DNA from: Pseudomonas pisciculturae
Lineage (GTDB): Bacteria > Pseudomonadota > Gammaproteobacteria > Pseudomonadales > Pseudomonadaceae
DNA: 64,000 nt
Reading direction: 5' to 3'
NCBI RefSeq assembly: GCF_015461805.1
Contig: NZ_JACVZE010000003.1
Coordinates: 248,001-312,000, forward strand
Part shown: piece after piece, positions 1 to 7,094 of the stretch
Layout of the letters: every line of letters starts with the position of its first letter
How positions within the stretch are numbered: the stretch's first letter is position 1
Program-made: the position numbers and the translations under genes
The notes under the pieces: generated by a model
Seen by the model: the letters and a program-made list of their open reading frames with translations, nothing else
What the model was told of the DNA's origin: nothing
The model's database searches: none

Positions 1-367
1 GGCTCAGGGTCGGCGCCAGTTCTTCGGTGATGATGAACGAGTGCTGGTCGGCCGGGTTGCTGCCCTTTTCACCGAAGGCCACGCCGGTCATGGTCGGCAC
101 GCCGAGTGCCTGCAGGCGATGGATCGCCGCCCACTCAAGGCCCGCGCCCAGCACCGGCAGCTTGGCGGTGATCAGGTTCTTGAAGATCTCACCCCAGCCA
201 ATGCCCCGGTGGATCTTGACAAAATACGGGCGGCCCTCGACCTCGGTACGCAGGGTGCGACGTGCCGCCAGCTCGCGAAATACTTCGCCTTGCAGTTTCT
301 CGACTTCGGCAAAGGCATCAAGCCCGGCCCAGAGCGTCTTGAACGGTTCGGCAAGAATCAACTTCAT
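1..367 (-). CDS. waaP: Lipopolysaccharide core heptose(I) kinase WaaP (RfaP), N-terminal part
   Basis: WaaP phosphorylates the first heptose of the LPS inner core at the cytoplasmic face of the inner membrane; in pseudomonads this phosphate is considered essential for outer-membrane integrity. Only the first 122 codons lie in the window; the 3' end is beyond base 1. The visible protein begins [13 protein letters not shown] and contains the family's N-lobe segment with [18 protein letters not shown], the nucleotide-binding lysine region of this protein-kinase-like fold. The start ATG (367-365) overlaps the waaG stop by four bases (ATGA), so the two are translationally coupled. It is the distal known member of a waaF-waaC-waaG-waaP operon. 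Assignment is secure from sequence and context. Confidence 0.93.
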   Translation of the reverse strand, partial: MKLILAEPFKTLWAGLDAFAEVEKLQGEVFRELAARRTLRTEVEGRPYFVKIHRGIGWGEIFKNLITAKLPVLGAGLEWAAIHRLQALGVPTMTGVAFGEKGSNPADQHSFIITEELAPTLS

Positions 368-1488
368 CGTTTTGGCTCCGCCAGAATCACATCCGCAGCG
401 TGCTGCGGCATGCTGTAGAGGTCGGCCGTCTCGGCATAGGCCAACCCATTGCGGCCCCAGGCCGCGCGCTGTGCAGTGTCGGTGAGCATTTGCGTCAGGT
501 AGCTGTTGAGCTGCGTTTGTTCGAACGGCTCATCCAGCACCCGGCCGGCGTCGGCTTCGGCGATGTAATGGGCGTACCCACACACGGCCGACACCAGTAC
601 GGGCAAACCGGCCACCAGGGCTTCAAGCAATACGGTGCCGGTGTTTTCGTTGTACGCCGGGTGGATCAACAAGTCGGCGCCCAGCAGGAAACGCGGGATA
701 TCACTGCGGCCCTTGAGGAACTGCACGTTGTCCCCCAGGCCCAGCGTTGCGCTTTGCAGCTGGAATACTTTGGGGTCGTCCTGGCCGATTACAAACAGGC
801 GCGTGCGTTTTTTAAGCGCAGACGGCAACGCGGCCACGGCCTTGAGGCTGCGGTCGACACCCTTGGTCTTGAAACCCGAGCCGATCTGCACCAGCAGCAA
901 GTCGTCGTCACCGAGGTTGAATTCCTTGCGGAACCCTTCGCGAATCTCGGCGGCATTCGGCGGCGCGCGGCGGTCTTGCGCGATGCCCGGTGGCAGCAGG
1001 TGGAAGCGCTCCAGCGGGGTATCGTAATGCTTGATGAACAGTGGCTGCTGCACCTCGGAAATCATCAGGACTTCGGTCTTGGCGTCCTTGGCGAACACCG
1101 CGCGCTCGTACTCGGCAAAGTGCTTGTAACGGCCGAAATAACGGTACAGCCCGTGGCGCAGGTTTTGCGCCTTGTCTTCATAGCAACCGTCGGCAGCGTA
1201 GTAAACGTCCAGGCCGGGCATTTTGTTGAAGCCGATCAGGCGGTCCACCGGGCGCTTGGCCAGGTCGGCTTCCATCCAGGCGCTGAGTTTCTCGTTGCGC
1301 CGATGGTTGAAGAACGCCTTGACCGGCGCCACCAGCACTTCGAAGCCGGGCGGGATGTCACCTTCCCAGATCAGCGTGTACACACGAATCTGGTGGCCGC
1401 GCTGCTGGCACTCCAAGGCGATGCGCATGAAGTCGCGCTGCAAGCCGCCAAAGGGGAAGTATTTGTACAGAACAAAAGCCAGTTGCAT
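364..1488 (-). CDS. waaG: LPS core glucosyltransferase I WaaG (GT4 family)
   Basis: A 374-residue GT-B glycosyltransferase that adds the first hexose to heptose II of the LPS core on the cytoplasmic side. The N terminus [20 protein letters not shown] is the typical WaaG opening with the acceptor-side FGGLQRD loop. Near residues 280-300 the segment [17 protein letters not shown] carries the E-x7-E type donor-binding motif of GT4 enzymes. Length matches the family (about 370). The ATG at 1488 shares one base with the waaC stop (TGATG), and its own stop overlaps the waaP start, so it sits inside a coupled operon. No oddities. Confidence 0.95.
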   Translation of the reverse strand: MQLAFVLYKYFPFGGLQRDFMRIALECQQRGHQIRVYTLIWEGDIPPGFEVLVAPVKAFFNHRRNEKLSAWMEADLAKRPVDRLIGFNKMPGLDVYYAADGCYEDKAQNLRHGLYRYFGRYKHFAEYERAVFAKDAKTEVLMISEVQQPLFIKHYDTPLERFHLLPPGIAQDRRAPPNAAEIREGFRKEFNLGDDDLLLVQIGSGFKTKGVDRSLKAVAALPSALKKRTRLFVIGQDDPKVFQLQSATLGLGDNVQFLKGRSDIPRFLLGADLLIHPAYNENTGTVLLEALVAGLPVLVSAVCGYAHYIAEADAGRVLDEPFEQTQLNSYLTQMLTDTAQRAAWGRNGLAYAETADLYSMPQHAADVILAEPKR

Positions 1489-2549
1489 CAGTGCAGCTCC
1501 TCAGCCAATAACAACGTGCTCAGCCGGGTTGCCACACGCTCTGGGTTCAGGCGCGTGAAGCACAGGGGCGATTCGCGCTTGATGTCGAACCGACGCAGGT
1601 CGTCGGCCGTTGGTTGATAGGTACAGGTTTTTTGCAGGCAGGGCGCGCAGGGGAAGTCGCTGCCCAGATGGATCTGGCCCTTGCCGTAGGCACCGGTCAA
1701 GCCTGGGTTGGTAGGACCGAACAGCGAGATAGTCGGCACGTCCAGCGCAGCGGCCAGATGACCGAGGCCAGTGTCCACGGCCACACAGGCGCGGGCGCCG
1801 GCCAACACGCGGGCGACGCCGGCCAGGTTCAGCTTGGGCAACACTTCGGCGTTGTTCAGGCCTTGGGCCAGGCGCTCGGCGCGGGCCTTTTCGGCGGCGT
1901 TGCCCCAGGGCAGTTTTACGTCTACGCCCAGGCGGCCCATGCGCTCAGCCAGTTCGCGCCAGTAGGCTTCGGGCCAGTGCTTGGTGTCCCAGGTGGTGCC
2001 GTGCAGCAGCAGTACAAAGGGCTTTTTCGGCGGCAGACCGAGCAGCTTTTCAGCGCTCAAGCCGTAGTCGCCCAAGGCTTTGGGCAGGTCATAACCGAGG
2101 GCCACGGCAAACAACTGGCGCAGCCGCTCCACCGCATGCTGCCCACGGGCCACGGCCAGGCGTCGCGAGTAGAAGCGCGACGCGATAGGTTCACGGGCGG
2201 AATTCTTGTCGAAACCCGCCACCGGAGCACGCACATAGCGGGTCAGCCAGGCGCTTTTGAACAGGCCCTGGGCGTCGATCACCAGATCGTATTTGGTCGA
2301 CTGGATCTGCTTTTTGAAGCGCCGCCACTCGCCACTTTTGATGGTCTGCCAAATATTTTTGCGCCAGCGGCGAATCGCCACCGCAATGACCTTGTCCACC
2401 GCCGGGTGCCAGGTAGGGATCTCGGCGAAGCCTTCTTCCACCACCCAATCAAAGCGAATGCCGGGGATCGCCCGCGCCGCGTCAGTCAATGCCGGCAAGG
2501 CGTGGATCACGTCGCCCAGGGATGAGGTCTTGATTACCAGTACGCGCAA
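1488..2549 (-). CDS. waaC: LPS heptosyltransferase I WaaC
   Basis: Transfers the first L-glycero-D-manno-heptose to Kdo of lipid A (GT9 family). The N-terminal RVLVIKTSSLGDVIHALPAL is the classic heptosyltransferase acceptor-domain motif. The C-terminal domain contains VDTGLGHLAAALDVP followed by SLFGPTNPGLTGAYG, the ADP-heptose binding region. The protein is 353 residues, normal for the family. The start codon is TTG (2549-2547): it lies one base after the waaF stop, a GAGG sequence stands about nine bases upstream, and no ATG or GTG fits the conserved N terminus. It is coupled to waaG by a one-base stop/start overlap. Confidence 0.95.
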   Translation of the reverse strand: MRVLVIKTSSLGDVIHALPALTDAARAIPGIRFDWVVEEGFAEIPTWHPAVDKVIAVAIRRWRKNIWQTIKSGEWRRFKKQIQSTKYDLVIDAQGLFKSAWLTRYVRAPVAGFDKNSAREPIASRFYSRRLAVARGQHAVERLRQLFAVALGYDLPKALGDYGLSAEKLLGLPPKKPFVLLLHGTTWDTKHWPEAYWRELAERMGRLGVDVKLPWGNAAEKARAERLAQGLNNAEVLPKLNLAGVARVLAGARACVAVDTGLGHLAAALDVPTISLFGPTNPGLTGAYGKGQIHLGSDFPCAPCLQKTCTYQPTADDLRRFDIKRESPLCFTRLNPERVATRLSTLLLAEELH

Positions 2550-2550
2550 A

Positions 2551-3585
2551 CTATCGGACCTCGACCACAGAGCCCTGCAACCGCTGCAAGGCTTCGTTCA
2601 CCGGCTGCGGTAGCAACTGGCGCATGCAGTTGTAGTGGCCGAAACGGCAAGTGCGCTCAAAACACGGGCTGCACTCCAGGCCCAGGCGCACCACTTCGAC
2701 CTTGTCTGCCAACGGCGGGGTAAAACCCGGCGAGGTTGAGCCGTACACCGCCACCAAAGGGCGGTTCAGCGCAGCGGCGACGTGCATCAGGCCAGAGTCG
2801 TTGGACACCACCGAATCGGCGCAGGACAACAAGTCGATGGCTTCGGCCAGAGACGTGTCGCCGCTCAGGTTGACGGCCTCTTCACGCAGGCCCGGGATCA
2901 GGCGCTGGCGAATGTCTTCGCCCACCGGGTGATCCTTCTTCGAACCAAACAGCCACACCTGCCAGCCTTCGCGGATCTTGGCTTCGGCGACCTTTGCGTA
3001 ATGCTCCGACGGCCAGCGCTTGGACTCGCCAAACTCGGCCCCAGGGCACAGGGCCAATACCGGGCGATCCAGGGTCAAGCCGAACTTGGCCAACGCCGCG
3101 TCGCGGCTTACCGGATCGATCTGCAAACTCGGGCGTGGGTACGGCTTGGGCAATTCGGCACCCGGCTCATACGCCAGGGCCATGAAGCGCTCGATCATCA
3201 GCGGGTAGCGGGCTTTGTCCAGCGTGCGCACATCATTGAGCAGCACGTAGCGAAACTCGCCACGCCAGCCGGTGCGCTTGGGGATGCCGGCGAAATACGG
3301 CACCAGCGCCGACTTGAGCGAGTTGGGCAGCAGGATCGCCTGGTCGTACTGGCCGGCCAGGGATTTGCCGATACGACGACGGGTCGCCAGCTCCAGCGCG
3401 CCATGGCCGAGCGGGAAGCTCAAGGCCGCGCGCACTTCGGGCATACGTTCCAGGATCGGGCGACTCCACTCAGGGGCGAGCACGTCGATCTGGCAGTCGG
3501 GATGACGCTGCTTGAGGCACTGGAACAGTGTCTGCGCCATCACCATGTCACCGACCCAGCTGGGCCCAACGATCAGAATATTCAT
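2551..3585 (-). CDS. waaF: LPS heptosyltransferase II WaaF
   Basis: Adds the second heptose of the LPS inner core (GT9). The 344-residue protein opens MNILIVGPSWVGDMVMAQTL, the WaaF signature, and carries CPGAEFGESKRWP in mid-protein and SNDSGLMHVAAALNRP followed by VYGSTSPGFTPP in the donor domain. It is the first gene of the waaF-C-G-P unit. A perfect 10-bp hairpin (3604-3627) lies 18 bases before the start in the leader, and a REPIN separates it from glnE. In P. aeruginosa, from memory, ilvE sits between glnE and waaF; no such gene is present here. Confidence 0.95.
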   Translation of the reverse strand: MNILIVGPSWVGDMVMAQTLFQCLKQRHPDCQIDVLAPEWSRPILERMPEVRAALSFPLGHGALELATRRRIGKSLAGQYDQAILLPNSLKSALVPYFAGIPKRTGWRGEFRYVLLNDVRTLDKARYPLMIERFMALAYEPGAELPKPYPRPSLQIDPVSRDAALAKFGLTLDRPVLALCPGAEFGESKRWPSEHYAKVAEAKIREGWQVWLFGSKKDHPVGEDIRQRLIPGLREEAVNLSGDTSLAEAIDLLSCADSVVSNDSGLMHVAAALNRPLVAVYGSTSPGFTPPLADKVEVVRLGLECSPCFERTCRFGHYNCMRQLLPQPVNEALQRLQGSVVEVR

Positions 3586-3603
3586 GTAGTTTCCACAAAC
3601 GAT

Positions 3604-3627
3604 GCGGGGAGGCTTATGCCTCCCCGC
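3604..3627 (-). promoter_or_regulatory. Perfect 10-bp hairpin in the waaF leader
   Basis: GCGGGGAGGC (3604-3613), loop TTAT, GCCTCCCCGC (3618-3627). Read on the minus strand it ends 18 bases before the waaF ATG and is followed by ATCGTTTG rather than a strong T-run. It could be a weak terminator for transcription arriving from glnE, or a structured 5' leader of waaF. The sequence does not decide between these. Confidence 0.5.
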
Positions 3628-3669
3628 CTCGATAATTACTGTAGGTCATGGTTAGCCCGGTACTAGCTG

Positions 3670-3759
3670 TGTGGGAGCGGGCTTGCTCGCGAAAGCGGTA
3701 TATCAGTCAATATTTTCAGTGACTGACACTGCGCTTTCGCGAGCAAGCCCGCTCCCACA
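3670..3759. repeat. REPIN-type inverted repeat between glnE and waaF
   Basis: Two inverted REP arms: TGTGGGAGCGGGCTTGCTCG at the left, its complement ending CCCGCTCCCACA at the right, around a non-palindromic centre containing the short inverted motif CAGTCA/TGACTG. About 90 bp, intergenic, in the form of Pseudomonas REP doublets mobilised in trans by RAYT transposases. It belongs to the 'GCGGGCTTGCTCGCG' subtype, unlike most others in this window. Confidence 0.85.
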
Positions 3760-3771
3760 TTTAATCGAGTT

Positions 3772-6711
3772 TCAGCTTAACCCTAGTTCCTTCCAGATTC
3801 GCATCACCTGGCGCCGTTCGTCGGCGAACTGATCCCCGGTCACCGTGCTGGCCTCGTTTTGCAAGGCCTGACGGTGCGCGGCGGAACGATAGGCCTTATA
3901 CACCTCGCGCAGCAGATGGGCATCGGCGGGGGGCATCAAACCCACCTGCTCCAGGCCTTCCAAAATGCGGATATTGTCGGTGTAGCGCAGCAACGATGGA
4001 TGTTGCGCAGACCACGCCAAAGCCGCGTATTGCACCATAAATTCAATATCGACGATACCTCCGGCGTCCTGCTTGAGGTCGAACACCGCCGTGGCATCAA
4101 AGGCGTTGGCGCCGGTGCCGGCCGCCGTGGTCTTGGTGCCCAGGTTGTCGCGCATCTTCGTGCGCATCTCGCCGACCTCCTGGCGCAGCGTGGCCAGGTC
4201 GCGCTCACGCCCCAACACCTTGGCCCGCACCTGCTCGAACGCCTGGCCCACATCCTGGCTGCCCACCAGCACCCGCGCGCGGATCAGGGCCTGATGTTCC
4301 CAGGTCCAGGCCTCATTTTGCTGATAGCGGTCAAACGCCCCGAGGGAGCTGACCAGCAAGCCGGACGCGCCGGAAGGTCGCAGGCGCATGTCCACTTCGT
4401 ACAACTGGCCGGAGTTGGTCTGGGTAGTCAGCAGGTGAATGATGCGCTGGCCCAGGCGCGTAAAGAACTGCGCACCGTCAATCGGCTTGGCGCCATCGGT
4501 TTCGGCCTGCGGGTCGCCATCGTGGATAAACACCAGGTCCAGGTCCGAACCATGCCCCAGTTCGATGCCACCGACTTTCCCATAACCGACAATGATGAAC
4601 CCAGGGTCGCACAAGGTGCCGTCCAGGCGCTGCGGCGAGCCGTGGCGCGCCACGGTCTGGCGCCAGGCCAGGGCCAGCACTTGTTCGAGGATGGCTTCGG
4701 CGAGCCAGGTGAGGTAGTCGCTGACTTTCATCAGCGGCAGGCTGCCGGCGATTTCCGACGCAGCTACGCGCAGGCGGTGAGCCAGTTTGAAGTGGCGCAG
4801 GGCTTCCATTTGCTGCTCAAGATCATCCTCGGGGATGCGCGTGAGGCGCTCGCGCAGTTCGGCGGCCAACTCCGGCGCCAACGGTGGCTTGAACAAGCGA
4901 CCTTCGTTGAGCAATTCGTCCAGCAGCAGCGGGAAGCGGGTGATCTGCTCGGCGATCCACGGGCTGGCGGCGCACAGGGTCAAAAGGCGGCGCAGGGCAT
5001 CGGGGTTTTCGGTGAGCAATACGAGGTAAGCGGAACGGCGGGCCACGGCTTCCACCAGCGGCAACACGCGCTCCAGCACCAGGTCCGGGTTGGCGTGTTC
5101 AACGGCCTGGGCGAGCAAACGCGGGATAAACGCATCCAACCGCTCACGGCCGAGGCGCTGCATGGCACGCAATTGCGAGCTGTTGCGCAGGCCGGCCAGG
5201 GCTTTAAGGGCCTTGGTCGCATCGCTGAACCCACCTTCGGCCAACTGGCGACAGGCCGCTTCCTCATCTTGGGACTCTTCCCACAGTGGCAGCCACTCGC
5301 CACCTACGACCAATTCGCTTTCGTCGCCTTCTTCTTCATCCGGATCGGCGATGACTTGGCGGAAGTGCCAGTCCACTCGGCCCCGCCAGTACATCAGCCG
5401 CTCATGGAACGCGGCCCAGTCGTCAAAGCCCAGCATAAAGGCGATGCGCGCTTGATCTTCGGGGCTGTCCGGCAGCATCTGGGTCTGGCGGTCGGCAATC
5501 GCCTGGATGGCGTGTTCGGTATAACGCAGGAATTCATAGCCGTCGCGCAGCTCGGCAATCACCGCCGGTGGCAAGTAACCCTGGCCTTCCAGGGTGCCGA
5601 GCACCTTCAGCAGCGGACGCTGTTGCAGGCTGAGGTCGCGACCGCCGTGAATCAACTGGAAGGCCTGGGCGATGAACTCCACCTCGCGGATGCCGCCCGA
5701 ACCCAGCTTGATATTGTCGGCCATGCCCTTGCGCCGCACCTCTTGCTGAATCAGCTGCTTCATGGTGCGCAGCGCTTCAATGGCAGAAAAGTCCAGGTAA
5801 CGGCGATAGACGAACGGCCGCAGCATCTCCAGCAACTGCGCGCCCGCCACCTGATCGCCCGCGACCACGCGCGCCTTGATCATGGCGTAGCGTTCCCAGT
5901 CACGGCCCTGGTCCTGGTAATACTGCTCCAACGCGTTGAAGCTGAGCACCAGCGCGCCGGCCGAACCGTAGGGGCGCAGGCGCATGTCGACCCGGAACAC
6001 GAAGCCGTCGACGGTCATCGGGTCGAGGGCCTTGATCAGTTTTTGACCAAGGCGAATGAAAAACTCCTGGTTATCCAGTGAGCGCTTCACACCTACGGTT
6101 TCGCCGCCTTCGGGGTAGGCGAAGATCAGGTCAATATCCGACGACAGGTTCAGCTCCACTGCACCGAGCTTGCCCATGCCGAGGATCACCATGTGCTGCG
6201 GCTCGCCGCTGCGACGACCGGTGGGGGTGCCGAACTGCGCACAGTGGCGTAGGTACAACCACTGATAAGCCTGGTCGATGCTGGCGTCGGCCATGTCGGA
6301 AAGGTCACGACAGGTCTGTACGAGATCCGCCTGGCGGGTCAGGTCGCGCCAGATGATGCGCACCTGTTGGCGCGTGCGCTGGCGGCGCAAAATGCGGCCC
6401 AGTTCATCCTCTGTTTCGGCCTGTTGCACAGCACCGGCAATTTGCCCGCACAGCTCGCCAGGGGCAAAACCGCGGTCCAGCTCGCCCCAGGCCACCAGCT
6501 CCAGCAACATCAAAGGGTCACGAACACTCTGTTCAATGACGAAATCACTGGCGGCGCACACGCGGGCGAAGTCGGCCCACCGTTGCGGTGCCCAGGCAGA
6601 AAGTCCATGATCGTCGTCCAGCGCGGCCACTGCGTCACGAAATGACTGCTCGGCCCGCTGGGCTTTTGGCAAGAGAATGGCCGGTAGTTGGGCCAGTGTT
6701 GGAAGGCTCAT
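3772..6711 (-). CDS. glnE: Bifunctional glutamine synthetase adenylyltransferase/deadenylase GlnE
   Basis: GlnE adds AMP to, and removes it from, a tyrosine of glutamine synthetase in response to the PII protein, tuning nitrogen assimilation. At 979 residues it has full family length. Two nucleotidyltransferase domains are visible: the N-terminal deadenylylating one with ILGMGKLGAVELNLSSDIDL (about residues 176-195), and the C-terminal adenylylating one with GYGKVGGIELGHGSDLDLVF. Each is followed by the conserved acidic segment: IREVEFIAQAF in the first half and VDIEFMVQYAAL in the second. The start ATG is at 6711. It diverges from aceE across about 380 bp. Downstream is a REPIN and then waaF. 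Confidence 0.97.
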   Translation of the reverse strand: MSLPTLAQLPAILLPKAQRAEQSFRDAVAALDDDHGLSAWAPQRWADFARVCAASDFVIEQSVRDPLMLLELVAWGELDRGFAPGELCGQIAGAVQQAETEDELGRILRRQRTRQQVRIIWRDLTRQADLVQTCRDLSDMADASIDQAYQWLYLRHCAQFGTPTGRRSGEPQHMVILGMGKLGAVELNLSSDIDLIFAYPEGGETVGVKRSLDNQEFFIRLGQKLIKALDPMTVDGFVFRVDMRLRPYGSAGALVLSFNALEQYYQDQGRDWERYAMIKARVVAGDQVAGAQLLEMLRPFVYRRYLDFSAIEALRTMKQLIQQEVRRKGMADNIKLGSGGIREVEFIAQAFQLIHGGRDLSLQQRPLLKVLGTLEGQGYLPPAVIAELRDGYEFLRYTEHAIQAIADRQTQMLPDSPEDQARIAFMLGFDDWAAFHERLMYWRGRVDWHFRQVIADPDEEEGDESELVVGGEWLPLWEESQDEEAACRQLAEGGFSDATKALKALAGLRNSSQLRAMQRLGRERLDAFIPRLLAQAVEHANPDLVLERVLPLVEAVARRSAYLVLLTENPDALRRLLTLCAASPWIAEQITRFPLLLDELLNEGRLFKPPLAPELAAELRERLTRIPEDDLEQQMEALRHFKLAHRLRVAASEIAGSLPLMKVSDYLTWLAEAILEQVLALAWRQTVARHGSPQRLDGTLCDPGFIIVGYGKVGGIELGHGSDLDLVFIHDGDPQAETDGAKPIDGAQFFTRLGQRIIHLLTTQTNSGQLYEVDMRLRPSGASGLLVSSLGAFDRYQQNEAWTWEHQALIRARVLVGSQDVGQAFEQVRAKVLGRERDLATLRQEVGEMRTKMRDNLGTKTTAAGTGANAFDATAVFDLKQDAGGIVDIEFMVQYAALAWSAQHPSLLRYTDNIRILEGLEQVGLMPPADAHLLREVYKAYRSAAHRQALQNEASTVTGDQFADERRQVMRIWKELGLS

Positions 6712-6917
6712 GGTCTATCCTTGATCGGCGCGTAATTGGCTACTTGTGGTGAACGCAAGAACCATGCTCGATGAAGGACTGTCGAACAAAGGTTAGAAAT
6801 AGCTGGAATTAATTTAATTTTGGCAGAAAACATCAAGACCCAACCTTTTCGTGTTCGCAAAAGATCAACAATAACGATTATGCTCACCAGCCAGACCGAG
6901 CCATACGCTCAGTCTTG

Positions 6918-6932
6918 TGTAGTTTTACTACT
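6918..6932. promoter_or_regulatory. Candidate RccR operator 1 upstream of aceE
   Basis: TGTAGTTTTACTACT: a dyad of GTAGT and ACTAC with a 3-bp centre. It is nearly identical (inverted) to the perfect 15-mer at 6970-6984. From the literature as I recall it, the RpiR-family regulator RccR of P. fluorescens binds a 15-bp pseudo-palindrome at aceE in response to the Entner-Doudoroff intermediate KDPG. Position and length fit; the regulator gene is not in this window. Confidence 0.6.
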
Positions 6933-6969
6933 CGTATATACATTCGAAAGGCTGAAATGGCCGACGATT

Positions 6970-6984
6970 TGTAGTAAAACTACA
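6970..6984. promoter_or_regulatory. Candidate RccR operator 2 upstream of aceE
   Basis: TGTAGTAAAACTACA is a 15-bp palindrome apart from its central bases, 110 bp before the chosen aceE start. With operator 1 it frames a 37-bp AT-containing segment (TATATACAT at about 6935) that could hold the aceE promoter. Two appropriately spaced copies make chance unlikely. Assignment to RccR is inference from published knowledge of the aceE site. Confidence 0.65.
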
Positions 6985-7094
6985 GGACGCCGAAGCAACC
7001 TTCGGCCATCCAAGAATTTATGTCGTCTGCCCACAAGGCCAGTCGCAAACTTCAGGCAACCGATTCTGGTAGCCTTTCCGCCCTGGAGCAAGCC

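Noticed and set aside
3859..6081. 740-codon frame antisense to glnE
   Set aside because: Shadow of glnE; no domain, and glnE is certain.
7020..7094. Upstream ATG for AceE at 7020
   Set aside because: No Shine-Dalgarno and 25 extra residues not seen in the family as I know it.
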